Below are positions 32,801-44,245 of a stretch of 64,000 bases of DNA, in pieces. The first letter of the stretch is position 1. Each line of letters opens with the position of its first letter. The stretch comes from Bicyclus anynana (Eukaryota; Arthropoda; Insecta; Lepidoptera; Nymphalidae). The DNA is taken from positions 6,333,163-6,397,162 of the forward strand of contig NC_069109.1 of NCBI RefSeq assembly GCF_947172395.1, in the 5' to 3' direction. A program made the position numbers and the translations under genes. A model generated the notes under the pieces. The model ran no database searches. It was not told the origin of the DNA and saw only the letters and a program-made list of their open reading frames with translations.

Positions 32801-33655
32801 CTTGGTTGCAATTCGGTGACCTCTTTGGGGAAACCGAGGGTTTTGTCTGTGCAATTATGGACGAAGTTATAAAGACGAGAAACTACCGGAAACACATTAT
32901 GAAAGATGGCACTCTAGACATCTGTCGAGCGTGTCATCGTCCTGGGGAGTCCCTCAGGCATATTGTGTCCGGGTGTTCTCACCTTGCTAACGGCGAATAC
33001 TTGCACAGACATAATCAAGTAGCCAAGATAATCCACCAACAGCTTGCTCTTCAATATGACCTTATCGATTTTGAGATGCCTTACTATAGGTACGACCCAG
33101 CGTCAGTTCTTGAAAATAGCAGTGCATTGCTCTACTGGGACCGAACGATTATCACTGACAGGTATATTGTAGCCAATAGACCTGATATAGTGCTAGTCGA
33201 TCGGTCAGTGCGTCGTGCAATAATTGTTGATATTACTGTTCCACATGACGATAATCTGGTTAAAGCCGAAAAGGAAAAAGTATCAAAATACTTGGACCTT
33301 GCTCACGAGATTACCGCCATGTGGAATGTTGAGTCAACTATTATTGTTCCGATAGTTGTTTCAGTCAATGGTCTTATAGCGAAAAGCTTCGACCAACACC
33401 TTAAGAAGCTTTCGCTTAACTGTTGGATCAAGAGTCGGATACAAAAGGCAGTGATTCTTGAGACGGCGCGTATTGTGAGGAGGTTCCTCACTCTGGAGCC
33501 CTGACCACCGGTTGCTTGGGCACTCAAATGTCCCGCAGCGGGAGGGTGAATTTTTTTTATAAATTTTTAATAATGTTTTGTATTTTATACTTATATTGTT
33601 AAAAATTTAAAAAAAAAGAAGTAATAAATAAATGAGAGAGAAAAATAATAATATA
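29880..33655 (+). mobile_element. R4/Dong-like LINE, apparently near full length
   Basis: The ORF at 29911 has only a short visible leader; the 3' untranslated region is about 150 bp and ends in AATAAATGAGAGAG followed by an AATAATAAT tract at about 33640-33655. Further TTA/TAA repeat lies at 33829-33845. Dong in silkworm is known to insert in TAA repeats, and the flanks here fit that loosely. Exact ends and target-site duplication were not resolved. A 5'-truncated relative with the same 3' region is at 18200-18575. Confidence 0.7.
29911..33504 (+). CDS. R4/Dong-like non-LTR retrotransposon polyprotein, intact ORF
   Basis: Single uninterrupted ORF of 1197 codons. The N-terminal 70 residues are low complexity (serine and glutamine rich, HQQQQQQHQQNV). 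The reverse transcriptase occupies about residues 460-790: KCPGPDGLHNFW, NYRPITCLP near 525, DYKKAYDSVPHSW near 598, GIFQGDSLSPLWF, and the catalytic YMDD near 703. A cysteine/histidine knuckle CRACHRPGESLRHIVSGC lies at about 1005-1022, followed by a restriction-like endonuclease signature RPDIVLVDRSVRRAIIVDIT near 1090 with a downstream lysine-rich helix. This architecture (one ORF, C-terminal RLE rather than an N-terminal APE domain) is that of R2/R4-group LINEs; YMDDLKLYA and the PHSWL context suggest the R4/Dong branch. No frameshift or stop is present, so the copy may be recently active. A start further upstream is not excluded. Confidence 0.88.
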   Translation: MRRVGGQSTSARNNIFISSSTSPSSSEEFKTPPTSAGDETPVRTTHRGVTTRRRQHQQQQQQHQQNVDEIPLPESLDQEGLRAPVSAPATGDVVRRMRWSRPLNESVMRAYYGATEGGTNLTAYRSRMLSMFQTLEPTVTVTAQRLSDQVRAIQRRHLLDEAHLERLRSTSVQIDTIRSLPQQTLQTNIPEVLQDGIDMQVSSQNYEQLRRTLEDSIVTYRYMPLNLRPKLPRLPVHRRNMALVGVLDQILGEYLVTSEDLSDTHSILFCGAVAACRIAGVKFPEPRTVPQRTGQAPAWRTRIERRITLTRTLIAKLICFKEGNNRPRVMRFVNQAFAGTDTRPFQYLACVTERIDFLKQKVYAWAQRIRRYKERIDRYNQNRIFQSDQRKVYRNWERSSACVTDGEPPTSDAMSDFWRSIWSAPVGHTEGDWMSTVKEECAMVEQMIPISITTENVSCAIRPASNWKCPGPDGLHNFWLKWFRSAHSILAVQFQNAIDTGSLPAFLTTGVTFLLHKSGSTTDPKNYRPITCLPTIYKLLTSILSSKLTMHINANNILAPTQNGCKARSRGTKELLLIDTAICQQVRRNRKNLTAAWIDYKKAYDSVPHSWLMEVMRLYKVDTTLCSFLESCMRQWMTVLRHPGASECSESNELIGIRRGIFQGDSLSPLWFCLALNPLSTLLRDSGLGFRLRRGGELISHLLYMDDLKLYASKRTDLVSLLKITQTFSNDIRMEFGVDKCAVINVERGRIVSSENIVISETIILRSLLEGETYKYLGMTEALGIETGNMKQVVKERFFGRLKKVLKSLLSGGNKVRAFNSWVMPLLIYTFGILKWTQTELDSLDCKVRKLLTSYRMHHPRSSVMRLYIPRKCGGRGFLNAKNLHNREVCNLRDHFLKMNVSMFQDVVAVDKGLTPLSLGKENWRKPIVISNSDRVAIWKSKELHGRFYKALTGPDVDQITSVSWLQFGDLFGETEGFVCAIMDEVIKTRNYRKHIMKDGTLDICRACHRPGESLRHIVSGCSHLANGEYLHRHNQVAKIIHQQLALQYDLIDFEMPYYRYDPASVLENSSALLYWDRTIITDRYIVANRPDIVLVDRSVRRAIIVDITVPHDDNLVKAEKEKVSKYLDLAHEITAMWNVESTIIVPIVVSVNGLIAKSFDQHLKKLSLNCWIKSRIQKAVILETARIVRRFLTLEP

Positions 33656-33992
33656 TTCTTGTTTCACTACTGTGGAAGAAAGTGATTACCACAATACAGG
33701 GAATCCTAGTGTGGAAATCACAGATATATGTATTCGAAGGATGCAACTCATATAATAATGATCGAACTTCGCTTAGAAGTTCGTTTGATCATCTATTATT
33801 TTTATGTGTACTAGTGAATATATAAATTATTATTATTATTATTACTGATTATAATTGTATAGGTATATAAAATAAAGGAACATAAAATAGGTGTTGCAGA
33901 TGGAATGATGGGTTAATTACTGACAATAACAATGTATATTCGCATGCGTGGTTCACAGAATTCCTGAATGAAACTGATATCATCATCATCAT

Positions 33993-34292
33993 CATTATCA
34001 ACCCATATCCAGCTCACTGCTGAGCTCGAGTCTCCTTTCAGAATGAGAGGGGTTAGGCCCATAACCACGCTGGCCAATGATTGGCAGACTTCACACACGC
34101 AGAAAATTAAGAAAATTCTCTGGTATGCAGGTTTCCTCACGATGTTTTCCTTCACCGTTTGAGACACGTGATATTTAATTACTTAAAATGCACTGTAACT
34201 GAAAAGTTGGAGGTGCATGCCCCGAATCGGATACGAAGCCACACCCTCCGGAATTGGAGGCAGAGGTCATATCCACTGGGCTATCACGGCTC
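33993..34292 (-). mobile_element. SINE-A copy, full length
   Basis: Reverse-oriented, with an ATC-repeat tail at 33978-33992 and head GGGCTATCACGGCTC at the right. Confidence 0.92.
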
Positions 34293-34329
34293 TATGATAT
34301 AAACTGATATGAAATGTGAAAACTTTTCA

Positions 34330-36640
34330 AGACAATAGACAGAGAGTTTAGTAAAATTTTTAACTTTAAACGCATTAATGCTAGCCAAAAATTAAAGTTT
34401 AGCGAATGGGCTACTGTAGGCATTTACAAAAGTAGAGACAAACTGTACGAGTTGTACGAGGAAAAACAATATACTTAAACGCGAACTTATTTAGATTATG
34501 TCAAAAGTTACTCAAAAATTTTCAAACGTGTTTGTATTCTTGCGAAATCGTTACACATCAAACAGAAAATAATTGAGTCTGAGAACAAGATACAAACCAC
34601 CTGGAATATAATTAATAGAGAATCGGGAAAAATCAAACCGCGGGATATCAGTTTTGAATTAATTGTCAATGACAAAAAGGTAAACACTGATATCGAGGTT
34701 GTTAATGCCTTTGAAGATTTTTTCCAGAATGTTCCTATCTTGTTAACTGATTCACTAGATTCGTCTGCTACGGAAGCCCAGAGACTATTAAGAGGCAATG
34801 TTAAAGAGTGCAACGTCCTTTTTGAATTTCACCACATAACTGTATCAGACATTAAAAAATCTTTCAATTTGTTAAAATTAAAAAGAACCGGAGATCTGTG
34901 GGGCATGTCAGTGAAAGTAATATCTAATATAATTGATGTCATTGCTCCCCACTTAGCCATTATTTTTAATGAATGTGTGGACTTAGGTATTTTTCCGAAC
35001 CTAATGAAGCATGGCAAATTGATACCACTTTTTAAATCAGGAGACAAGTCAGATCTTAATAATTATAGACCGATTACAATATTGCCAACACTTAGCAAGG
35101 TCTTTGAAAAAATCATATTAAATCAACTTTTATGTCATTTTAATTTAAATAACTTGTTTCATCCTGAACAGTATGGTTTTACAAAAGGTCGCAATACAAC
35201 TGATGCAGGGGCTAAACTTTTAAAACATATTTATGAAGCATGGGAAGGTTCTAAGAATGCTATTGGTGTGTTCTGTGATCTGTCCAAGGCGTTCGATTGT
35301 GTTGACCATAACACCCTTCTACTCAAGTTAAGCCACTATGGCATCAAAAGTGTTGCACTCGATCTCATTGCCTCTTATCTCAGTGATAGAACACAAAAGG
35401 TATGCATAAATGATATAAAGTCGCACGGTTCCACTACCATAATGGGCGTCCCACAGGGTTCAATTCTTGGTCCTTTTCTATTTTTAGTGTACATAAACGA
35501 TTTACCATACCATGTCAGCGGCATATGTGAGATTGTACTGTTTGCTGATGACACATCCTTAATTTTTAAGTCCGACAGAAATAAAGATAACTCTGACGAC
35601 GTAAACCGTGCCATATCGCATGTGTCGCATTGGTTCACTGCAAATAATCTACTTTTGAATGCCAAGAAAACTAAATGTATTGAGTTTTCATTGCCAAATG
35701 TTAAAAAATTAGATAAGTCTGTAATGATCGATGGTGAAACACTGGAAATGGAGAGTTCCACAGTTTTCCTGGGAGTGACCTTGGATTGTAAACTTCAGTG
35801 GGGTGCTCATATAGAAAAACTGTCTGGTAAACTTAGCTCAGCGGCATTTGCCGTGAGAAAAATAAGACAGTTTACTGATGTTGATACAGCTAGGCTTGTT
35901 TATTTTGCGTACTTTCACAGCGTAATGTCTTACGGTATTTTATTGTGGGGCAAGGCTGCCGATATACAATCTATATTTGTACTTCAAAAAAGAGCAATTC
36001 GAGCAATATATCAATTAAAATCACGCGAGTCCCTTCGTCAAAAGTTTAAAGAAATAGGTATACTAACAGTAGCCTGTCAATATATATATAACAGTATAGT
36101 CTATGTAAGACAAAATATTAATTTGTACAAACGAAAAGGAGATTTAAACCCACGTCTTACTAGACACGGGCATAAGTTAGTTATTTCTGCATATCGTCTC
36201 CAAAGAGTAAAAAAATCTTTTGTAGGTTTGGGTGTACTCTTCTATAATAAGATCCCCAAGACTGTGATGGACCTGCCAATGCATAGCTTTAAGCAATGTG
36301 TTAAAAAACATTTACTTAGTCGAGGGTACTACAACATTGATGAGTTCCTTAATGATAAAGATGCTTGGAGGCCGTTGGATCAGCTTCCACCTTCACACAG
36401 AAAGTAAAACTATAAGAAATGTAAACAGTAATTGTTATTAATTGTAAATTATAATACTGTATGACTTTTTCAAAAGAGCAACTGTTGAGTTTCTTGCCGG
36501 TATCTTCTCAGCAGAACCTGCCTTCCGAACCGGTGGTAGAATCTTTACAAATAGTCAACTGACGTGTCAAAAGTGCTTGTAAACTGAGCCTACTTGAAAT
36601 AAATGATTTTTGATTTTGATTTTTTGATTTTGAAAATGTA
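34330..36640 (+). mobile_element. CR1/Jockey-like LINE, 5' truncated
   Basis: Element boundaries around the reverse transcriptase ORF at 34740. The left limit is where linker homology starts, immediately beyond a minus-strand SINE-A copy (33993-34292); the right limit is the run of GATTTTGA repeats. About 230 bp of 3' untranslated sequence includes AGAGCAACTGTTGAG and ACTGAGCCTACTTGAAATAAA, which mark other copies of this family in the window. Confidence 0.82.
34740..36407 (+). CDS. CR1/Jockey-like LINE reverse transcriptase (5'-truncated element)
   Basis: Open frame of 555 codons with a complete reverse transcriptase: LIPLFKSGDKSDLNNYRPIT near 95-110, DLSKAFDCVDHNTLL near 180, GVPQGSILGPFLFLVYINDL near 238-258 and FADD near 267, followed by the C-terminal domain ending LDQLPPSHRK. 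No endonuclease domain is encoded here. The same frame can be read upstream to about 34330 through one stop (near 34478), giving the linker (KFSEWATVGIYKSRDKLYEL), so the element is 5' truncated and carries at least one disabling stop. The 3' end at about 36640 has a TTTGATTTTGAT-type tail. Related 3' ends occur at 3615-3952, 10966-11290 and 44270-44325. Confidence 0.9.
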   Translation: MLTDSLDSSATEAQRLLRGNVKECNVLFEFHHITVSDIKKSFNLLKLKRTGDLWGMSVKVISNIIDVIAPHLAIIFNECVDLGIFPNLMKHGKLIPLFKSGDKSDLNNYRPITILPTLSKVFEKIILNQLLCHFNLNNLFHPEQYGFTKGRNTTDAGAKLLKHIYEAWEGSKNAIGVFCDLSKAFDCVDHNTLLLKLSHYGIKSVALDLIASYLSDRTQKVCINDIKSHGSTTIMGVPQGSILGPFLFLVYINDLPYHVSGICEIVLFADDTSLIFKSDRNKDNSDDVNRAISHVSHWFTANNLLLNAKKTKCIEFSLPNVKKLDKSVMIDGETLEMESSTVFLGVTLDCKLQWGAHIEKLSGKLSSAAFAVRKIRQFTDVDTARLVYFAYFHSVMSYGILLWGKAADIQSIFVLQKRAIRAIYQLKSRESLRQKFKEIGILTVACQYIYNSIVYVRQNINLYKRKGDLNPRLTRHGHKLVISAYRLQRVKKSFVGLGVLFYNKIPKTVMDLPMHSFKQCVKKHLLSRGYYNIDEFLNDKDAWRPLDQLPPSHRK

Positions 36641-36721
36641 GATGGCCAGACCTAAAGCGGGCGATCGAAAGAGTTCGCCACACTAGTTGTTTTTCTAACG
36701 AAATAACTAACTAATAATTTT

Positions 36722-37049
36722 GACGGCCTCCGTGGTGCAGTGGTATGCGCGGTGGATTTACAAGACGGAGGTCCTGGGTTCGATCCCCGGCTGGGCCGAT
36801 TGAGGTTTTCCTAATTGATTCAGGTCTGGCTGGTGGGAGGCTTCGGCGTGGCTAGTTACCACCCTACCGACAAAGACGTACCGCCAAGCGATTTAGCGTT
36901 CCGGTACGATGTCGTGTAGAAACCGAAAGGGGTGTGGATTTTCATCCTCCTCCTAACAAGTTAGCCCTCTCCCATCTTAGACTCCATCATCACTTACCAT
37001 CAGGTGAGATTGTAGTCAAGGGCTAACTTGTAAAGAATAAAAAAAAAAG
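36722..37049 (+). mobile_element. SINE-B copy, full length
   Basis: The most complete SINE-B here, GACGGCCTCCGTGGTGCAG through CTAACTTGTAAAGAATAAAA, including ACCGCCAAGCGATTTAGCG. Confidence 0.93.
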
Positions 37050-37273
37050 TTCGAGTTCCGTGGCAGTGTGCTATAAACTTATTAAAACATCCTTCACAAC
37101 ATAAAACATTTTTAAATAATTTCATTTACTCTCAAATGCAGCTCAAAGAATATAATGATAGCTCTAGGGTCGTAGACACAAGTATTATGGATCAGTAAAA
37201 GCTTTTGGCTGCAAAGTTGGTCAATAGTCAAAGGTATCGTAACCTATATCCTTCCTACTTGATACTTCATCAT

Positions 37274-37492
37274 CATTAGAACCCGGCCGCTCAGGAATAG
37301 CGTTTCTGACAGGTCGTGATCGAATGGGCGATGTCACTTCGAACTGGCGAACAAGGTTGTTGAACTGCGCTGTTATAAGGTTATGCAAAGTGTTTGTTTA
37401 TGTTGTGATGAGACAAAATATGTTATTTATTTACTGAATTATTTGTCCCATTCTATCACGACCTATCAGAAACAATCTCTGAGCGGCCGGAT
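37274..37492. mobile_element. CCGGCCGCTCAG-TIR miniature element, copy 1
   Basis: Inverted ends CCGGCCGCTCAG...TGACAGGTCGTGATCGAATG and inverse (CATTCTATCACGACCTATCA ... CTGAGCGGCCGG), about 37 bp; interior AT rich with no ORF. Second copy at 61447-61653. Confidence 0.83.
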
Positions 37493-37753
37493 ATTATCAG
37501 ACTTTTTTAAAGGGCCACTACAGAGCCTTGTAGTAGAGGGATATTAAACATCCACCACGACCACCACGCGGCTATAATAATAATGTTTAATTAATTAACG
37601 ACTATTATCAGATGATATCAGTTATACTATATCTATACTAATATTACTAGCGGACGCCCGCGACTTCGTCCGCGTGAAACTCGATGTAAACTTTCAACTA
37701 CCCCTACCCTACCCCTACCCCAAAATTTTTAAATAAAAAAATTATTATTGTAC

Positions 37754-37880
37754 CTGCCTCGACATAGATAGGTAGTGTGTCGCGGACTTTTTTGTAGATA
37801 TTTATACGATCTACCATGACGCCGTAATCCACTGGACCGCCGAGTAACAATACACTAGAGCACAATGCTCGGGCATCGTT
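37754..37880 (-). CDS. Orphan coding exon of an unidentified gene
   Basis: On the minus strand a good acceptor (TTAATTTCAG) is followed by 127 bp of open sequence (NDARALCSSVLLLGGPVDYG, then RINIYKKVRDTLPIYVEAG) and a donor (GGCAG|GTACAA). The open frame, splice signals and GC-rich codon use resemble the host exons here. LLLGG followed by a partly hydrophobic helix faintly resembles the C-terminal region of divergent actin-related proteins, but this is too weak to name. No partner exon was found between 36650 and 39100. It may belong to a gene whose other exons lie to either side of the transposon-rich block, or be an isolated remnant. Confidence 0.5.
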
Positions 37881-39121
37881 CTGAAATTAATCAGTAATAG
37901 TAGCATATTATATAAATATTTATTCATACGGATATAATGAGTGACGTATATTTTTTTCCTATTTTTAATATTTTTTTTTAATTTAAATTTAAAAGACTCT
38001 CTACTTTTAATAAGCTAAACTAAAAAAAATTATAATGTTTTTTTTTCTATTTTAACCGACTTCATAAAACAAATCTGTAATTAAAATAAACAAATTCGTA
38101 CGGTTCACGTGTAAATAGTCACTTCCAATGTCTACCTACATCTGATTAAAACCGATTTCATAAATCCACCGAAGTCACTAAAACATACCCGTATTTTTTA
38201 ATTGATGGATAACTTCTGAGCTCGTGATATTTTGCCATTCCCGCCACCTTTATAGTTACCTGCCACTGAGTTTATATTAAAAATCATGGATCTACAGAAT
38301 TAATAATGAATTAAATTCGTAGACAGATAGAGTACCCAAATAATTTGTATAATTAAAACGTGGTTTTCTTTTGAATGTTGATCAGTCAATGAATGTTTGC
38401 CGTGTGTGGTAAATGGTGAGGAGCTACAAATGCAAATTGATAAATTTAAAATTATATTTATACGCTTGTCGAAATCTATTAGGTACGGAAGATTGATTGA
38501 TTATTTGACGGCACGGCCATGTGATCCTGCTTCCTACATCCACGACCGTAGGTTCGATTCCCACAACTGGAAAATATAGGTGTGATGAACATGAGTGTTT
38601 TTTTGGGTGGGTGGTTCCTTTTTGTGCAGGTGAATGGTGTAAAAAACTGGCAAAAACTTCTAGTTTAGTATATGATACCTTGATACCAAATCTAAGCTCG
38701 TTTCCCTCAGAAAATGACAGACAATTTTGTATGTGGATTTGGGTGCGATTTTGCTGGTGCTGGTCCTTCTGTAATTGGTCTGAGCGTTGACACCTACTGA
38801 GTTTACGCTATCCCATTTTGATTCCGTTCATATTTTCACCTTGTGCCTATACCTCAGACGAATAAAATGTCTATGGTTTATGGTACATCTACAAGAACAC
38901 GAAGCAGAGCTATGTTATTAAAAAAGTTATTGTCACTGTCATTTTTGATATTTATTTTCGGAATTCGAAATTCGTCATTTTCATTTGTGATTTGTCGTCT
39001 GTGTTCTGTCTGTGAATTGTGATAATTTTCGAGCGGCGTTTTTATCTTTCGATGCGCAGCAATAATAAACAATTAATCTCGTATATTTCTACTTTAATCG
39101 TATCAAACTAAATTGCAAAAA
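37881..39121. other. Region upstream of reptin
   Basis: Contains a dispersed repeat (TCAGAAAATGACAGACAATTTTG, 38705-38790, also near 26990-27060) and, at 38930-39121, a stretch that is probably reptin promoter and 5' untranslated sequence. No TATA box is evident, as is usual for housekeeping genes. Confidence 0.5.
38508..38605 (+). mobile_element. SINE-D fragment
   Basis: CACGACCGTAGGTTCGATTC and CACAACTGGAAAATATAGGT, head only. Confidence 0.7.
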
Positions 39122-42100
39122 ATGGCCGTAAGTAAATATTACACTATAAAACACCTAGGATACCTTGAAATCCTATAAACTTGCAAATAAAAGACCTTAC
39201 TGAATTATTTTTCTAACCTAACTTGAAGGTGTTTTATGTTGTTTTTACTGTTTTATTATTATAGAACGCGTTACTTGAGTGATAAATTATCGTTTTCAGT
39301 CATTAGCAGCCGCTCAAGTGCAGGAAGTGCGATCTATTACACGAATAGAGAGAATTGGTGCCCATTCTCACATTCGCGGGCTGGGACTCGACGATGCCTT
39401 GGAGCCAAGAGCAGTGTCCCAGGGTATGGTGGGGCAGAAGATGGCTAGAAAAGCCGCTGGGGTGGTTCTGCAGATGATCAGAGAAGGTAATGATTAAATT
39501 TTTTTGGTTGTCATGGTTACTTCGTTTAGGTTACGGTCTCAAGTTATTTATTCTTTTTTTTAATTTTTAACAATGAAAAAAAATTATATTTTCCTCAAAT
39601 GAGTCAGAAGCAGGCGTGACACTCACCTGATGCAAAAGAAGAATCCTCGGGGAATGAGAGGGGTTAGGCCAACAGTCCACCGCTAGCCCAATGCGGATTG
39701 GCAGACTTTACACACGCTGGTGGTACTGGTATGCGGGTTTCCTCAAGATGTTTTCCTTCAGCGTTTGAGACATGTGATATTTAATTTCTTAAAATGCACA
39801 CAACCGAAAAATTGGAGGTGTAACTAAATATAAAGTGACTTCCCCAGCAACACTCCTTGAGGCATTTGGCAAACTGGGCAACCTGCTAACCTTTTGGAGC
39901 GAGCTCGGTTGGCTGGAGTGACTCCAGCGGTGACCAGCACTAAATGGACCTACGTACAACAACCCTTGTGGCCAAGTGCAGAAAGTGCAAGAAGATGAAG
40001 TGATTTAATTGTATTTTTCAGGTAAAATAGCAGGCCGAGCCGTACTCTTAGCTGGCCAGCCCGGCACAGGGAAGACAGCCATTGCCATGGGGCTGGCGCA
40101 GGCTTTGGGACCTGACACACCTTTCACTAGCATGGCAGGTTTGTGCCTCCAAATCAGAATAAATATGAGTATATTAGAACAATACACACATCACATAAAG
40201 GAGATTTGAACATCACATAAAGGAACATGAAATTATTGCCCTATAGAAAATTTAAACCCGCACTTAGAAAGTGGCTCATTAATTATGGATTTTATTCAAC
40301 TAGAGATTTTTTTAATTATAAAAGCAAATAAAAAACTATGTATTGTGACATTTTTAATATTTCAATTTTTTTTTTTTTTTTTGTTTGTATTTATTAATTA
40401 TGTTTATCCTATGACATTGTAAAGATTATTATTATATTATTAATTATTATTATTTGACATAAGTACTCGTACCTGCACAGATTGTAATTTTTTATTTGTT
40501 CTAATTTTTATTTTTTGATTAATCATCTGCTATTTGAATTCATTTTTTTTATATTTTGTTAATAGTATTTGTAACTTGTGTATGCCAGAAATGGCTGAAT
40601 ACATTAGAATGTATGTGTTCTCAGCAAAATAAATGAATGAATGAATGAATTTACAGGATTTTTGCTCTGACAAAGTCACTAGCATTTCTTGTACTGACAA
40701 TCTGAGAGCAGCCCTATAAACAAAAATGTAAAAAAATCACAAAATTTGGTTAAAATCTGTTATTAATTGATTATTGTATGTATGATTATTGTGCATTTGT
40801 TTTTTATTTTGTCACTCAAGAAAGTATGACTACTCTATTATCTATATTTATCTATACTTATGATAAATCTCTCTACAGGTCAATTCTGTACATAAAATAT
40901 ATTTCCAAAATAACTATCAAGGGGTGATTAGAGATTGATACTGTACAGTTTTTTCTATCTCTCTGTCTGTATGTTCGTTATGGAAATAAAAACTACTTGA
41001 CAGATTTTAACGAAACTTGGTATTATTCTTCATACTCCTGGGCAGGTTATAGTATACTTTTCATCACGCTACGATCAATAGGAGCAGAGCAGTGAAGGGA
41101 AATGTTGGGAAAACGGGAGAAGCGAAGCTTGACCGCATCCGCTAGTCCAATATAAAAGGAGCTTTAACTACATAATTTGTATGTGACAGGTTCAGAGATA
41201 TATTCACTGGAGATGAGCAAGACTGAAGCCCTGACGCAAGCTATCAGGAAGTCTATCGGTATCAGAATTAAGTAAGTTACAATTTCTTAATACAGCACAC
41301 ATAGGTAACTTACCTTCATGGTAACTTTTTGCCAAAGACTTGGAGTTTATTCGACTACATATTATATGACTTTATGTGCTTGAAAATTTTGATTATAAGC
41401 TTAGAACAATTAGGTATGGTTAATATATTTTATATACCATTTTATAAACAAACCATATATAATTTAAAATAACTAAGTTATGAAAGAAAGATATTATGGA
41501 GCCGTGATAGCCCAGTGGCAAGACCTCTGCCTCCAATTCTGGAGGGTGTGGGTTCGAATCCGGTCCGGGGTATGCACCTTCAACTTTTCAGTTGTGTGCA
41601 TTTTAAGAAATTAAATATCACGTGTCTCAAACGGTGAAGGAAAACATCGTGAGGTAACCTGCATACCAGAGAATTATCTTAATTCTCTGCGTGTGTGAAG
41701 TCTGACAATCCGCATTGGGCCAGCGTGGTGGACTATTGGCCTAACCCCTCTCATTCTGAGAGGAGATTCGAGCTCAGCAGTGAGCCGAATATGAGTTGAT
41801 GACGTGTAATGAAATGCCATGCGTTTTCTACCTTCATTCCTAAATTCTTTGTTGGTAAACAGTATTCATCAAGAAAGGCTATAGTATAGTAACCCATTTT
41901 TGTCATTCAGATTTATATTACATTAAAAAAATGCATTTAATACTTGAACTACTATACAAAAAGTTTGTTTGCATTGCAGAGAAGAGTCAGAAATAATAGA
42001 AGGGGAAGTGGTGGAGGTGATAGTGGAGCGAGCGGCCGGGGGAGGAGGGGCAAGAACGGGTCGGCTCACGCTTAAGACTACTGACATGGAAACTAACTAT

Positions 42101-43729
42101 GATATGGGCACTAAGATGATCGACTCACTGCTTAAAGAGAAGGTTAGTGAAAATAATTGATGAACTGGTTGGGAAGGCGCGGTAAGAATGGGTCATTAAG
42201 ATAATCAACTTGCTGCTTAAAGAGAAGTTTAGTGTTAATAATACCTCTATATTATCGTCAAGTGGTGGATGTAATAGTAGAGAGAACAGCCAGGGGAAGC
42301 GGGGCAAGAACGGGTCGGCCTCATGTTCAAGACTATTGACATGGAAACTAACTATGACATGGGCACTAAGATGATCGACTCGCTGCTTGCTGCTAATTTG
42401 TAAACTGCTTGGGGAGGCGGGGCATGGATGGGTCACTAAAATAATCAATTTGCTGCTTAAAGAGAAGGTTAGTGATAGTAATTTGTAAACTGCTTAGGGA
42501 GGCGGGGCAAGGATGGGTCAGGCAAGAATTCATGACCTTAGTCTTCAGCTTGGTTGGCATGTTGCTCTTAAATATTTCTTTAAAGCTCCAGTACTTATTC
42601 CATGTTAACTGGACCCTGCGCTCCACCTCCTGGTGATTTCGTGTTTTGTTTTGTTGTTTTGTGATATGCTTGTGTTTTTAGTGAGCAGATTACGAAATGG
42701 CAGTAGAAAATTTCACCAGATATGCAAATCAGCAATGCTTTCTTTGTCCGCAGGTGCAAGCGGGTGACGTCATCACAATAGACAAGGCCACGGGCAAGAT
42801 CAACAAGCTAGGGAGAAGCTTCGCGCGCGCCAGGGACTATGACGCGACTGGTGTGGTTATATTTATTTTTAGTTTTGCATAGCTGTGCTTATTATCATTT
42901 AGAAGGACGAATATCTTAGCATTCCATGGATTCACCGTGCGGGTGCCGGGTCTAGAGGAAACCTCCGAGCAAAGTCCAGGACTTGTGACCAATGGATGTA
43001 GGGTTAAGGGTATCCTTGACAATTAACTAACATTCCCCATTACCGGCCCAGGCCTACCCTAACCACCCGGCAATTTACTTGTATCCAAAAAAATCTCGAT
43101 AATTCAAATTCTAAAATATATTAATAATTCATCTTTAATTTGTTACCAATGGACCATAGTAGCTTGAGTTTTACGATATTTTTTGAAAACTTATGATAAA
43201 ATTATACGGCTTAAAAACGTTACTTTGCCGCTTTAGTACACCAGCGAACTTTTTGAATAAGAAATGTTATAAAAAATGTATTTTTCTTCATAAAACATAC
43301 CTTTATTAAACCGATTATTTAATCAGACCCTTAATACATCATATTATCGTCTCCGTATTGGTAAGATCCTAATATAGCAGCATTGGATACCCTTTCTAGT
43401 ATAGAACTTGTTGCAGTTCTAGAGAGATTTTGCCATAGCCATTTTTAGTTAGTTCAATTGTTAGGTCATAATATTTATTCACTGTTATAGTGAGGTCCTT
43501 TTAAATGTTACTTCCAACATTGACGCAGGATTAACGTGACATTGTTTGTAAAATGAACATGTAATTGAATGAACGAATGAATAATTAAAGTGGTTTGTAT
43601 TCAGGACAGCAGGCGCGCTTCGTGCAGTGCCCCGAGGGTGAGCTGCAGAAACGCAAGGAGGTGGTGCATACGGTGACGCTGCATGAGGTACAGTAGAATA
43701 GACAGCAAGCTGTAGCATATTTCTATGAT

Positions 43730-43778
<49 letters not shown>

Positions 43779-44214
43779 GCCTCATAAAGCTCAGAGTAAC
43801 ACAGCAGGCGATGAAGTGATTTAGACGCACAGTTTCACTGTATGTCTCTCTTTTATTAATATGCAAAAAGGTCTGTGATGGAATAAATCTAATCTTCCTT
43901 TAATGTCAAATCAGAGCCAAAACCCAAATTCATGTGTGCAAATATTTTCAAATTTAAAATTGAAGTAGAAAGATAAAGATTATTGTGGTGACTTTAAAAT
44001 AGGATGATGATGATGTTAATGATTATAATTCAAATATGAAGTAGGAAGATAAAGATGATAATAACAAGGGAGTCCTACGCCTGTGTTGTAGTAAAATTTT
44101 AAAATAGGATGATAATGATGAAGATTCAATTATGAAGTAGGAAGACAATGATGATCATAACAAGAGAGTCCATCGCCTGTGTTGTCGTAAAGCTTTAAAA
44201 TGGGATGATGATGT

Positions 44215-44245
<31 letters not shown>

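Noticed and set aside
38878..39072. 64-codon minus-strand frame upstream of reptin
   Set aside because: Overlaps the probable reptin promoter and 5' untranslated region; no motif or supporting splice structure.
40009..40209. Separate short ATPase gene with GQPGTGKT
   Set aside because: It is reptin exon 3 read through into its intron.
43729..43779. Functional significance of GAT tracts in reptin introns
   Set aside because: Simple microsatellites, common in insect introns and as LINE/SINE tails.
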